Shown piece by piece: positions 17,386-26,143 of a stretch of 64,000 nt of DNA (its first letter is position 1; every line of letters begins with the position of its first letter). This stretch comes from CBCPMX01 sp965120355. Its GTDB lineage: Bacteria > Bacillota > Clostridia > Oscillospirales > Oscillospiraceae. The notes beneath the pieces were generated by a model that saw only the letters and a program-made list of their open reading frames with translations, searched no databases and had not been told where the DNA came from. The stretch covers positions 1 through 64,000 of the forward strand of contig CBCPMX010000177.1 of assembly GCA_965120355.1 (NCBI GenBank), written 5' to 3'. The position numbers and the translations under genes are program-made.

Positions 17386-18492
17386 ATGGATCGGACGAAG
17401 CTGATGGAGATGACCGAACTTCTGGATGTATTGGAACAGCCGGTTTTTTTTGTAGAGAAAAATCTGATCGTATACTGCAATCGGGCCGCCAGATCCATGG
17501 GCCTGCGGGACGGATTGGAAATCCTGCCTTTGCTGGGGCAAACTGCTGATTTTTACAGCGCCAGCAGCAGCGAGGGCGCCATGGCGCTGGCCCTGACTGT
17601 GGATGGACGGGAACATGAGGTAACCGTGCACCGGGTCGAGGATGTAGACGTGTTTTGCGTCTGTCTGAGCCGCAATCCGGTCTCCATGAGCATGGACACC
17701 ATGTCCACCATCGCCCAAACTATCCGGCAGCCGCTGACAAATCTGTTTACCACGGCGTCAAGCCTGTTCCTCTACCTGGAAGAGCGCGAAGATCCAAAGA
17801 TCCAGGGGCAGACGGCGGCGCTGAATCGCGGCTTTTATCAACTGCTGCGCATCGCCGGCAATCTGACCGATTCCAGCCAGCTGCTGGCAGGGGAATCGGT
17901 GTTCTATGGCCAGCACACAGAGCTGCGGGAATTCTTTGCCGGCATTGCCGATCAGATCCGGCCCCTGTGTGCCGCTGCCGGCATTGAATTTGAGTTTGCC
18001 TGCCCCGCGCGGTCTTTTTCCGGAGTAGTAGACCGGCAGAAGCTGGAGCGGGCCATTTTAAACCTGATCTCGAATGCCATGAAATTCACGCCGAAAGGCG
18101 GCCGGGTGCGGCTGCAGGTGGAACTAACCCGCAGTCAGGTGATCATCAAGGTTATCGACAACGGTGAGGGCATGGATGCGGGCCTGCTTGCCACAGTATT
18201 CAGCCGCTACGACCACCGCAACTATGCCGGTGACCCCCGCTGGGGGATCGGTCTGGGTCTGCCGCTGGTCAGACAGATTGCAGAACTGCACGGCGGTACG
18301 GCCATCGTCCAGGCCACTCCCGGTGAAGGCACTGTCTCCACCATGTCCCTGTCGCTGCGGGCAGAGGAGGATCCCAAAGTGTTGAACACGCCCATTGTCA
18401 ATTACGACTACGCCGGTGGATATTCTCACACTATGGTGGAATTGAGCGACGTTCTGCCAGTAGAGCTGTTTGACAGCCTGAATCTGAACTGA
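17386..18492 (+). CDS. Orphan sensor histidine kinase with degenerate phosphoacceptor site
   Basis: A 368-residue, apparently cytosolic kinase: a short PAS-like region (residues 1-100), a HisKA-like dimerisation helix (about 103-165) and a complete HATPase_c domain with the N box (LNLISNAMKFTP), G1 (DNGEGMD) and G2 (GIGLGLPLV) motifs. Where the H box should read S-H-E-L-R-T-P-L, the sequence is A-Q-T-I-R-Q-P-L, so residue 111 is Gln (CAA at 17716-17718) instead of the phosphorylated His. ATG 17386 follows GGAGG by eight bases. There is no transmembrane segment and no response regulator next to it. It may bind ATP and act as a regulatory pseudokinase or phosphatase; that is inference. Confidence 0.8.
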   Translation: MDRTKLMEMTELLDVLEQPVFFVEKNLIVYCNRAARSMGLRDGLEILPLLGQTADFYSASSSEGAMALALTVDGREHEVTVHRVEDVDVFCVCLSRNPVSMSMDTMSTIAQTIRQPLTNLFTTASSLFLYLEEREDPKIQGQTAALNRGFYQLLRIAGNLTDSSQLLAGESVFYGQHTELREFFAGIADQIRPLCAAAGIEFEFACPARSFSGVVDRQKLERAILNLISNAMKFTPKGGRVRLQVELTRSQVIIKVIDNGEGMDAGLLATVFSRYDHRNYAGDPRWGIGLGLPLVRQIAELHGGTAIVQATPGEGTVSTMSLSLRAEEDPKVLNTPIVNYDYAGGYSHTMVELSDVLPVELFDSLNLN

Positions 18493-18493
18493 A

Positions 18494-18534
18494 GTCTCCC
18501 CCAGGGCGCGTAATGCGTGCCCTGGGGGACTTTT
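18494..18534 (+). terminator. Intrinsic terminator after the histidine kinase
   Basis: TCCCCCAGGGC pairs with GCCCTGGGGGA, followed by CTTTT, immediately after the kinase stop codon. Confidence 0.85.
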
Positions 18535-18784
18535 GCGCCGCCTGCACATTCCTATTCTAAGGCGCTGCTGATGAAGCCGGCAAGCGCTTTCCCTGTGCCG
18601 TTTGGATCCGGATAGGAAGTTGGAAGCCGGAGAAAATCCGGGCGAATTTTACTTGCTTGAAAAGCCAGGCAAGCTGATTCATGCACAGCCGCCAGCAATG
18701 GGTTCCGCAGTTTCTCAGACCGTGTTTCAAATAACAGCCGCCCCGCCTTCATCACCGGAAAGCGGGGCGATTGTTATCCATAAT

Positions 18785-21028
18785 TTAAAGAAGCATTGCC
18801 GCCTTATATGCAGAATAGGTGGCCTGTTTCACGTTTTTCGGCGTCACATTGTCGCCTATCTTATAAACCACCGGCACCAATCCTTCAAACTGCGCAGCCT
18901 GCTCTGTGCGCGGCGCGCGACCGCCGGAAACCACTACGGAATCAAAGGACACAATCCGCTCCTCGTACACCGGCTCCGGTGCCGGGCCGCCAGGACCACC
19001 AGGGCCGCCAGGACCGCCGGGACCACCAGGACCACCAGGGCCGCCAGGACCACCAGGGCCGCCAGGATCGCCGGGACCACCAGGGCCGCCAGGATCGCCG
19101 GGACCACCAGGGCCGCCAGGACCGCCGGGACCACCAGGGCCGCCAGGACCGCCAGGACCGCCAGGGCCGCCGGGGCCGCCGGAACCACCAGGACCGCCCG
19201 CATGCTGGTCGCGGTAATAGGCGTCTTCGTCATTCTGCGGCACCATCAGGGGAATAAAGCCCCGCACACCGTTGGTCTGGACCCGCAGCCGGACAAAGCC
19301 CTCACCGATCTCTTCCGTCGTCGCAAAATCCACATAGGAAAAGTTGGGGTTGGTTTCAAACGCTTCCCGCTCCAGCCGCTCGGTGTGCATGTCGCTGGCC
19401 AGCTGAATCTGTCCGCGGGTGACCATAGTGACCTTGTGTCCGGCGCGAGCCAGATACAGGCTCACATCGCGGCTCGTATCCGCGCCGCCGATGACCACCA
19501 CATGCTCGCCCAACTGCTGCTCCTGACCAAAGACAGCTTCTGCTGTCCAGACATCGGCACGGGCCACGCCGGGAACGGGAATTCGCTTGGGCGCAGAGCC
19601 CAGTGCGCAGATGATCGCGTCATATTTGGCTGCGCCGATGGTCTCCGGATCAGCGGCGGTCTCCAGCAGAATCTTGACAGAGGTCTTTTCCAGCTGACGA
19701 ATCAGATAGTCCAGGTACTCCTTCAGCGGCCACTTGTAGTCCGGCACGGTGGCCGCCAAAAGCTGTCCGCCCAGGCGTTCGCCCTTTTCATACAGCGTCA
19801 CATCATGCCCGCGCTCCGCCGCCGTCAAAGCTGCCCGCAGGCCGGCAGGACCACCGCCGATGACCGCAACCCGTTTGGGCGTGGTCTCCGGCGCAAACAG
19901 GTTGCGCAGGCGGCCCAAATGCGGATTGACCGCACAGGTGTGATGGCCGTGACAGCCATTGCAGCGGATGCAGGGAACAATTTCTTCCGCCGGCGCACCT
20001 GCCTGGAGCTTTTCGTAGTAGTGGTCATCCGCCAGGAACTGTCTTGCCATGGCGAACAGGTCCGTCTTACCCTCGGCCAGGTACCGTTCCATCAGCTCCG
20101 GGTCGCCAAACCCACCGACAGGCGCACAGAGAATCTGAATGCCGCGGGCCTTGAATTTGGCGGCGCAATCAATGGCATGGGGATGATCCTTTTCACAGTT
20201 CAGGCCGTTGACATGGGTGGCGGAGCCGTCCACGCCTCGGATCTGAATAATGTCCACCAACCCCTCCAGCTCCTTGCAGAAGTCCAGGAAGTCATCCAGC
20301 GTATAGCCGGGCGCCTCCTCCTCGGCGGAAATCTGGGCCTCAATCAGAAAATCGGGACCGCAGACTTCCTTGACCCGGCCAAAGACCTCCTTGGCCAGAG
20401 TGGCCCGCTGGGCCATGGTCTGGCCGCCATATTTGTCTGTGCGCTGGTTCAGCAGCGGCGACATGGACGTGGCAAGGATGGAGGAACGGTAGGACATGTA
20501 AAATGTACACATATCATAGCCCATGTCCTGCGCTTCCTTGGCGCGGAAGGCGAATTCCTCGATCAGCTTTTCCAGCCGCTGGGCGGAAATGCCGGGCTTG
20601 TTGCGGAAGACGGCGGCGTTGTAGTCGCCCTTTTTGGGGATCTCATCCCAGTTGGGCGTGTCGGAGATGTTGACATCTGTGGGTTCAATGTCCATCATGG
20701 AGGCAGAGGCCAGTGTGCCATACTGGTGAACGGCCTCGGCAATCTTCCGGTATCCCTCCACCACGGCGGGGTCGCGCATATCGTTGCCGGTCCCGTCCAT
20801 ATGCGGCAGGCGGCCAGAGGCATCCGGTTCATTGAGATTCCGTTCCGGATGGTCACCCATGGCCACGGTGACTGTGGCGGCGCCATTTTTGGCCATGTCG
20901 GCATAGAATTCCCGTGCCTGCTCCAGGGTGAAGCTCTGCAGAGCGCACTTGGAACCCATCATGCGGTTTTTCAGCGTGACATTTCCGATACGAATCGGGG
21001 AAAGCAGGTGTTCATAGGTTGCAGCCAT
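18785..21028 (-). CDS. OYE-family flavin oxidoreductase with collagen-like insertion (paralog 3)
   Basis: A 747-residue member of the same subfamily: FMN TIM barrel ([19 protein letters not shown]), cluster motif CIRCNGC-x5-C, FAD fold ([15 protein letters not shown]) and NAD fold ([13 protein letters not shown]). Within the NAD fold, residues about 610-681 are 24 uninterrupted triplets: 21 Gly-Gly-Pro, one Gly-Gly-Ser and two Gly-Asp-Pro. The chain then resumes with [14 protein letters not shown], which aligns with the other paralogs, so the tract is a loop insertion and the frame is intact. AGGAGG precedes ATG 21028. Substrate unknown; the Fe-S motif has a shorter last spacing than in the other two paralogs. 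Confidence 0.86.
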   Translation of the reverse strand: MAATYEHLLSPIRIGNVTLKNRMMGSKCALQSFTLEQAREFYADMAKNGAATVTVAMGDHPERNLNEPDASGRLPHMDGTGNDMRDPAVVEGYRKIAEAVHQYGTLASASMMDIEPTDVNISDTPNWDEIPKKGDYNAAVFRNKPGISAQRLEKLIEEFAFRAKEAQDMGYDMCTFYMSYRSSILATSMSPLLNQRTDKYGGQTMAQRATLAKEVFGRVKEVCGPDFLIEAQISAEEEAPGYTLDDFLDFCKELEGLVDIIQIRGVDGSATHVNGLNCEKDHPHAIDCAAKFKARGIQILCAPVGGFGDPELMERYLAEGKTDLFAMARQFLADDHYYEKLQAGAPAEEIVPCIRCNGCHGHHTCAVNPHLGRLRNLFAPETTPKRVAVIGGGPAGLRAALTAAERGHDVTLYEKGERLGGQLLAATVPDYKWPLKEYLDYLIRQLEKTSVKILLETAADPETIGAAKYDAIICALGSAPKRIPVPGVARADVWTAEAVFGQEQQLGEHVVVIGGADTSRDVSLYLARAGHKVTMVTRGQIQLASDMHTERLEREAFETNPNFSYVDFATTEEIGEGFVRLRVQTNGVRGFIPLMVPQNDEDAYYRDQHAGGPGGSGGPGGPGGPGGPGGPGGPGGPGGPGGPGDPGGPGGPGDPGGPGGPGGPGGPGGPGGPGGPGGPGGPAPEPVYEERIVSFDSVVVSGGRAPRTEQAAQFEGLVPVVYKIGDNVTPKNVKQATYSAYKAAMLL
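18985..19200 (-). repeat. In-frame (GGP)n collagen-like tract
   Basis: 216 bases built of 9-base units coding Gly-Gly-Pro on the minus strand, interrupted by one Ser and two Asp substitutions. Codon use varies among GGC/GGT/GGA and CCC/CCT/CCG, so it is not a pure microsatellite at the DNA level. Read on the other strand it would give Gly-Pro-Pro triplets, but that frame has no gene context. Confidence 0.9.
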
Positions 21029-21460
21029 GTTGGTTTCCTCCTGTTACGTGCCGGGGAGATCCGGCCTATAGTCCTGGTCATTATACCACGAATTCCGCCG
21101 CGCCAGATATATCTTTTAATTATGGCCTATAGCCGGCAGAAATACCGGGCAGCGGACGACGGCATGGACAGGTTGTCGTTCCAATTGGGGCGGTGCGTGG
21201 CCCAGCAGAGCTCCCGCAGTCCCGGGTGCAGCTGCAGACAGAGGGGGCGTTGCAAATCAGGTTGCAACGCCCCCCGGCTTGTCGAAAAAGTACCTACGGC
21301 GCTTTTTTGACCGCTGTATTTTGATCTGCCCGGGCGAAATGAATTCGCCCGACATAATTCGCAAACCCTTGCGCAGCAAGGGTTTGCGAATTTGACGGCG
21401 CAGCAGCACCGGCTCGCCCTGCCCGGGCTTTGCAATCTATGCATCTGCCACCTGCGCAGG
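21029..21460. other. Intergenic region with stacked hairpins
   Basis: No convincing gene is present in these 432 bases. Three inverted repeats are seen: GGGGGCGTTGCAA at 21243-21274, GGGCGAA/TTCGCCC at 21332-21350, and a 16-bp stem at 21357-21391 (ATTCGCAAACCCTTGC and its complement). A TATAAT-like box for OYE paralog 3 lies near 21083 on the minus strand. The hairpins probably end the transglutaminase transcript. Confidence 0.6.
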
Positions 21461-23140
21461 TTAGGCAGCCTGCGCAGGCTGGACTTCCACGTCTTCCTCC
21501 CCGGTTCCTTCCTGCGCCGTTTCTGCGTCAACACTGTCCACATCATCCGTCTGAACGGGATCCTCCGCAGGCGTCTCTTCCGCACCGTCTGCTTCCGCCT
21601 GCGGTGCTGCTTCCTCCAGTTCCTCCGGTTCGGCTTCAGTCTCCGCCTTCAGATAATCCAGCGCCCGCATGAGCAGGACAACCCCAGAAGCGCGGTCGAT
21701 GTTCTCCTGCGGATGGAGCGTGCCGTCCTCATAGCCGGTAATCAGCCCCAAGGCGCTGCCGGCAGCAATGTCCGCCACAGCATAAGCGTCAATCTCTGCC
21801 GCATCCGTGAAAGGCAGCGCCGTCCCCGCGATGTCCACGCCCTGCAATTTCAACAGCCGCATAAGCATGACAAAAAACTCCTGACGGCTGACAAGCTTGT
21901 AGGGCGCAAAGGTGGTTTCCGTTTTGCCGTTGGCGATGCCGTTCTGCCACGCCCAGACAATGGCGGCGGCAGTCTCCGCATCAGCGGGCAAATCGGTAAA
22001 GGGGCATGCGGCCACTGTCGTGATTTCCATACCGCTGGCCCTGGCCAACAGCGTCACGGCCTCGGCACGGGTCAGCTTTTCCTCTGCATCAAAGCGAATA
22101 CCCGTGGCTGTGACAATTCCGGCATCCACAGCATCCATAACCGTGTCCAGATACCAGCTGCCAGCCGGAATATCGTAAAACACATCTCCCGCAAACAGGG
22201 CCGCCAATGCCGTCATTTCCGTAACCGTGAAGGTCAGGGTGGGATCCGCTGAGAGGAAACTGCCATCGGTGGTATACCAGCCCAAAAACGCATTGCCGCC
22301 GGTGGAAACCGCAGTCAGAGAAGCCGTCTGTCCGGTGGTATAGGTTCCGGCGCCATAGACCATGCCGGAGCGGGATGCCTCGGCATAAACAGTCACCTGT
22401 TGGGTACGGAACGCAGAAACGGGCAAGAAGCCAGCGTCCCGGGCAGCATTTTCCTCTGTGTGCTGGGTGTACCGCCAGGCATTCTCATAGGGGATCCCGA
22501 AATAGTAGTACGGAATGGTTCCGGTGCCGTTCGCGGACATGCGATAGTCTCGCTGAGGATCGAAAATGTAATATTCGCCGTCCAACACCACTTCGGTCCA
22601 GCCATGGAGACCGGATCCAGTGCCGTATCCCTCTTCAAAAACAAAATAGCCGGTATGGACATATGCCTCAAAGCCCACATAGCGCAGCATCACCGCCAGC
22701 GCTGCACCCCAGTCATAGCAGACGCCCTTATGGGCAGACAGGGCATGATAAGTCCGGGCAACGACTTCGTAGGGAATGGCCTCCTGCAGGCCCTCCTCAT
22801 AGTCGTCATAGGGGTAGTCGATGGCAAATCCGTCATAGACCTGCTCCACGTAGCCCTCCCAGGAGTAGTCAATGTTGCGAATTGTCCAGTCATAGGCCGC
22901 CTTCAGCTTTGTATAGTTGTCACTGTCGGCATATGGCGCAAAAATCTCCTCCAGCAGCGCGTCCAGAGCCGCGTATCCGGTGCGCTGCGGATAGAGGGTC
23001 TCCTGATTGACCAGCTCTTTTACGGTTTCCATACTCAAAGCGCTGCCGGCGGCGTTGGCCGTCATAGGCGGCACCAGGCAGTAGCACAGTATGACAACCA
23101 GAAACAGGCTCAGAAGCCGTTTGCCACGGTGCGTTGTCAT
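21461..23140 (-). CDS. Secreted transglutaminase-like protein with SLH domains
   Basis: A 559-residue surface protein. Residues 1-31 are a signal peptide ending near TANAA. A transglutaminase/protease-like core follows with the triad Cys141 (GVCYDWG), His179 (LHGWTEV) and Asp194 (FDPQRDY). Residues about 250-325 resemble a bacterial B-repeat domain (LTAVSTGGNAFLGWYT), and about 330-500 are three SLH-type repeats (FYDIPAGSW, FTDLPAD, FTDAAEI) that bind secondary cell-wall polymers. An acidic Glu/Ala tail ends the chain. The start follows AAGGAGGA and has a near-consensus promoter upstream. It probably cross-links or cleaves proteins or peptides at the wall; which of these is unknown. Confidence 0.88.
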   Translation of the reverse strand: MTTHRGKRLLSLFLVVILCYCLVPPMTANAAGSALSMETVKELVNQETLYPQRTGYAALDALLEEIFAPYADSDNYTKLKAAYDWTIRNIDYSWEGYVEQVYDGFAIDYPYDDYEEGLQEAIPYEVVARTYHALSAHKGVCYDWGAALAVMLRYVGFEAYVHTGYFVFEEGYGTGSGLHGWTEVVLDGEYYIFDPQRDYRMSANGTGTIPYYYFGIPYENAWRYTQHTEENAARDAGFLPVSAFRTQQVTVYAEASRSGMVYGAGTYTTGQTASLTAVSTGGNAFLGWYTTDGSFLSADPTLTFTVTEMTALAALFAGDVFYDIPAGSWYLDTVMDAVDAGIVTATGIRFDAEEKLTRAEAVTLLARASGMEITTVAACPFTDLPADAETAAAIVWAWQNGIANGKTETTFAPYKLVSRQEFFVMLMRLLKLQGVDIAGTALPFTDAAEIDAYAVADIAAGSALGLITGYEDGTLHPQENIDRASGVVLLMRALDYLKAETEAEPEELEEAAPQAEADGAEETPAEDPVQTDDVDSVDAETAQEGTGEEDVEVQPAQAA

Positions 23141-23204
23141 GTGGCATTCCTCCTTACTTTCTGTAAAGTTTCCGCCGGTGATGTGCCGGCGGTTTCCGCA
23201 TTTC

Positions 23205-23233
23205 ATTATATGCGCACCTTACAGAAAAGTCAA
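23205..23233 (-). promoter_or_regulatory. Strong promoter of the transglutaminase-SLH gene
   Basis: On the minus strand TTGACT, 17 bases and a perfect TATAAT, giving a leader of about 60 bases that includes a GC-rich hairpin. Confidence 0.75.
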
Positions 23234-23451
23234 GGAAATGTGACAAAATGTGCCGCCTTTGACGCAAATACGATCTGTCCATCCGGTACCCGCGCCTCGG
23301 GCGGCGCAGATTTACCGCGGCGCGCCGGCAAATACAACTGGCTTTCCGCAACTATGGGGCATATTGCTCTGGATCGTATGAACCACACCTCGCAGGCCGC
23401 ACCCCATATGGCGCAGATAACGGCACGTTAGCCAGTGCGTCCCCGGCGTTC

Positions 23452-23492
23452 GCGGCCAGACAGCGGCGGGATTCCCCGCGCTGTCTGGCCGC
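23452..23492 (-). terminator. Hairpin ending the vanW-vanG-alr operon
   Basis: GCGGCCAGACAGCG pairs perfectly with CGCTGTCTGGCCGC over 14 bp starting 11 bases after the racemase stop. There is no U-run, so it may act with a protein factor or as an mRNA stabiliser. Confidence 0.55.
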
Positions 23493-23502
23493 CTGTATAG
23501 GC

Positions 23503-24630
23503 TCAGCACAAAATCCGCGGCAGCCGGGGCCCCAGGCGGCTGAGCAGTTCATTGGTGATGGTCCCAGCCTGCCGGGCAACCTCGTCAGCGCCGATCTGCG
23601 CCGCGCCGGAACGCCCAATGATAACGGCAGTATCGCCGGTCTGCACGCCGTCCACAGCGCTGACGTCCACAATGGTCTGATCCATACAGATACGTCCAAG
23701 AATTGGCGCTTTGCAACCGCGCAGCAGCACCGCACCGGCGCCGTCGGACAGATTCCGGGGCAAGCCGTCGGCATACCCGATGGTCAAAACCGCAATGCGC
23801 ATATGCCGCGCCGCCGTGAACTGCAAACCATATCCGGCGCTTTCTCCTGCGTACAGGGCCTTGACCGCCGCCACACGGGCCTTCAGGGACAGCACGGGAC
23901 GCAGGAACCGCCCCCAGGCCGCCGTGTCCGTCTGGCTGCTCAGGAGGCCGTACAGAGCAATGCCTACACGGGCATAGTCGCCGCCCAATTCCGGATACCG
24001 CAGGACGCCATAGCTGGACAGCAGGTGGCGTTTTGGGCAATGGCAGCCAACCTGCTCCAGAGCGTCCACGACACGGGCAAACTCGGCGGCCTGGGCCTGG
24101 GTATATGCCTGCTCCCGCGGCGTACGGCCGTCGGCGGCGCACAGATGGGTGTAAACGCCGTCCACGTTCAAATGTTCCATGGCAAAGATTCTTTGCAGAT
24201 CGGACAGATGCTCGCTGCGCTCACCCAGGCGGTGCATCCCCGTGTCTATCGCGATATGGACACGAAGCGGTTTCCCAAAAGCATTCAGCTGCGCCGCATG
24301 GACCACATCCACCGCTGTCTGGATCAGATCATACTGCCGTAGCAGCGGAAATTGGGAGGGGTGCGTATAGCCCAGCACCAGAATCTCTCCCGTCACACCG
24401 GCGCTTCGCAGCTCCACCCCCTCCTGGGCCGTAGCCACGCAGAACGCATCCACGCCCAGACGGTTGAGTTCGCCGGCAATCAGCGCTGCCCCGTGGCCGT
24501 AGGCATTGGCCTTGACGGCCGGCATCAGGCGGCAGCCTTCCGGCAGCCGCGTCCGCAGGGCTGCCACATTCTGCGCCAGGGCCGCTCCGCTCAGCTCGAT
24601 CCAAGCCCGGCCGGTACAAGTGTTTTCCAT
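23503..24630 (-). CDS. alr: PLP-dependent alanine (possibly serine) racemase
   Basis: A 375-residue alanine racemase fold: N-terminal barrel with the pyridoxal-phosphate lysine Lys40 in AVKANAYGHG, the substrate-side GESAGYGLQF tyrosine loop from the C-terminal domain, and ICMDQTIVDVS near the end. It is soluble, lacking the membrane acyltransferase domain of VanT serine racemases. It begins one base after the acetyltransferase-like gene, last in the vanW-ligase operon. In vanG/vanC loci the racemase supplies D-Ser for the ligase; here D-Ala or D-Ser are both possible, and sequence alone does not decide. Confidence 0.9.
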   Translation of the reverse strand: MENTCTGRAWIELSGAALAQNVAALRTRLPEGCRLMPAVKANAYGHGAALIAGELNRLGVDAFCVATAQEGVELRSAGVTGEILVLGYTHPSQFPLLRQYDLIQTAVDVVHAAQLNAFGKPLRVHIAIDTGMHRLGERSEHLSDLQRIFAMEHLNVDGVYTHLCAADGRTPREQAYTQAQAAEFARVVDALEQVGCHCPKRHLLSSYGVLRYPELGGDYARVGIALYGLLSSQTDTAAWGRFLRPVLSLKARVAAVKALYAGESAGYGLQFTAARHMRIAVLTIGYADGLPRNLSDGAGAVLLRGCKAPILGRICMDQTIVDVSAVDGVQTGDTAVIIGRSGAAQIGADEVARQAGTITNELLSRLGPRLPRILC

Positions 24631-24631
24631 G

Positions 24632-25096
24632 TCAATCCCTCTGTATCAAAATCCGCGGCGGCGGCGCCACGACAGTGCTGCCAGCAGGCACGTCGTAGGC
24701 GACGACCGCCCCTGCGCCGACGCGCGCCCCATCGCCGATGCAGATATCTCCCACCAGGACAGCGCCGGCGCCAATGAGGCAGCCTTCTCCCACCCGGGGC
24801 GCTTTGCCGTCCACCTCGCCGATGGTAACGTTCTGATAAATCCGGCAGCCCTTTCCCACATGGGCATAGCGGGAAATGTAAACGCCATGGAGGCCGTGGG
24901 GCAAAGACGGAACGTCCTCCAGCACCGCACCTACGCCGATATATCCGCCATGCCTGTGGGCGATGCGGCTGCACCAGAAGGTCAGCAGCCGCCGCAGGAG
25001 CCTGTTCCCGCACCGGGCTCTTGCCTGGAACAGCCGCCAGAACCAGGTCAGATTGTCTCCTCTGGAATAGTCCACAAGGGCTTCGCGCAGGCTCAT
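24632..25096 (-). CDS. Serine O-acetyltransferase-like hexapeptide transferase
   Basis: A 154-residue left-handed beta-helix protein. Hexapeptide repeats run from GGYIGVGAVLEDVP through VGKGCRIYQNVTIGEV, VGEGCLIGAGAVLVG and IGDGARVGAGAVVAYDVPAGS, the arrangement of serine acetyltransferases, which use His-Gly near HGLHGVYIS. It lacks the long N-terminal helical domain of CysE, so it is a short form. Its start overlaps the ligase stop by four bases and it ends one base before the racemase. Serine chemistry next to a VanG-type ligase is suggestive, since VanT proteins carry an acyltransferase domain, but the acceptor here is unproven. Confidence 0.8.
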   Translation of the reverse strand: MSLREALVDYSRGDNLTWFWRLFQARARCGNRLLRRLLTFWCSRIAHRHGGYIGVGAVLEDVPSLPHGLHGVYISRYAHVGKGCRIYQNVTIGEVDGKAPRVGEGCLIGAGAVLVGDICIGDGARVGAGAVVAYDVPAGSTVVAPPPRILIQRD

Positions 25097-26142
25097 CCCC
25101 CCACCGCCTCCTCAATCATGCGGGTCAGCAGCGCCGGGAACTCCAGGCCCGCCGCCCGCATCATGGCGGGATAGCGGCTGTGCTCCGTGAAGCCGGGAAT
25201 GGTGTTGACTTCGTTGAACACAATGTGCCCGTCCGGTGTCAGGAACAGATCCACCCTGGCAAACCCGGCGCAGCCCAGGGCGCGGTAGACTGCCTTGGCC
25301 GTCTCCTGAATTTCCTCCGCCTTTTCTTGCGGAATGCGGGCCGGCACATGAATCGCAGCGGTTTTCAACGTATACTTCTCTGTGTAGTCAAAGAATCCGC
25401 CGGCCAGCGCAATCTCATCCACCGCGCCAGTCATCAGCTGTTCAGTTCCCAGCACGGCGCAGCCCACCTCAAAGCCGGCCACTGCCTCCTCCAGCAGGAC
25501 CTGGCTGTCATACGCAAACGCCCTTTCCACCGCCGCCGGCAGATCCTCCATCCGCTCCACGCGGCTGACGCCGTAGGAGGACCCCGCCCGGACCGGCTTG
25601 ACAAACAGCGGAACCCCGATTTTGGACGCCGCCTCCAGCACGTCCTGCGCCGGTATTTCCCGCGTCAGCGTCACACCCCTGGGCACGGCAACGCCCGCCA
25701 GCGCCGCCAATTTATGCGCCCGGTCCTTGTCCATACACAGGGCGGATGCCAGTACGCCGCAGCCCACCACGGGCAGGCCGGCCAGCTCCAGAAGCCCCTG
25801 CAGCGTTCCGTCTTCCCCATTTGTTCCGTGGAGTACCGGAAATGCCGCGTCCAGGGGCAGGGCCTCGGCCCGCTCTCCGTGGAAAACCAGCAGGGCATGG
25901 CTGTTCCGGTTGGGAGATAACACGGCGGGCAGACAACGCTTGTCCCGGCGCCAAGTGTCCCGACGGACGGCATCCGTGTCCCCACCGTAGTAAAACCACT
26001 CGCCTTCCCGGGTAATGCCCACTGGCACCGGCTCATACCGCGTCCGGTCCAGGTTCTGGAGAACCGCTGCAGCCGACTCCAGGGAGATGGTATATTCCGG
26101 GGAACAGCCCCCGAAAAAAATTGCGATCCGAAGCTTTTTCAT
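25093..26142 (-). CDS. VanG-type D-alanine:D-serine (or D-Ala) ligase
   Basis: A 349-residue ATP-grasp ligase, the length of VanG. Recognisable stretches in order: AIFFGGCSPEYTISLESA (N-terminal domain), FPVLHGTNGEDGTLQGLLE, CMDKDRAHKL, the ATP-binding FVKPVRAGSSYG loop, the mobile FFDYTEKYTL segment over the active site, and FNEVNTIPGFTEHSRYP. By memory these follow VanG closely, including the EKY-T-L segment, in contrast to the longer loop of D-Ala:D-Lac ligases. It starts one base after the vanW stop with GAGAGGA upstream. D-Ser specificity is inferred and not proven; a housekeeping Ddl role is the alternative. Confidence 0.85.
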   Translation of the reverse strand: MKKLRIAIFFGGCSPEYTISLESAAAVLQNLDRTRYEPVPVGITREGEWFYYGGDTDAVRRDTWRRDKRCLPAVLSPNRNSHALLVFHGERAEALPLDAAFPVLHGTNGEDGTLQGLLELAGLPVVGCGVLASALCMDKDRAHKLAALAGVAVPRGVTLTREIPAQDVLEAASKIGVPLFVKPVRAGSSYGVSRVERMEDLPAAVERAFAYDSQVLLEEAVAGFEVGCAVLGTEQLMTGAVDEIALAGGFFDYTEKYTLKTAAIHVPARIPQEKAEEIQETAKAVYRALGCAGFARVDLFLTPDGHIVFNEVNTIPGFTEHSRYPAMMRAAGLEFPALLTRMIEEAVGG

Positions 26143-26143
26143 G

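Larger units (their letters stand above)
23141..23502. other. Intergenic region between the racemase and the transglutaminase
   Basis: These 362 bases carry the transglutaminase promoter (23205-23233), a 7-bp hairpin in its 5' leader (CCGCCGG...CCGGCGG at 23173-23192) and a strong hairpin beyond the racemase stop (23452-23492). No gene is supported in the middle. Confidence 0.6.

Noticed and set aside
18906..19217. Plus-strand open frame coding perfect Gly-Pro-Pro collagen-like repeats
   Set aside because: It is the complement of the Gly-Gly-Pro tract within the intact OYE gene, has no ribosome site, and its ends are simply the neighbouring enzyme sequence read backward.
10243..21028. A bile-acid 7-dehydroxylation (bai) operon
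   Set aside because: The OYE proteins resemble BaiCD/BaiH in domain order only; no CoA ligase, dehydratase or other bai gene accompanies them.
18602..21310. A 902-codon open frame opposite OYE paralog 3
   Set aside because: Caused by GC-rich codons of the real gene; no domain, no ribosome site, and it crosses the intergenic region.
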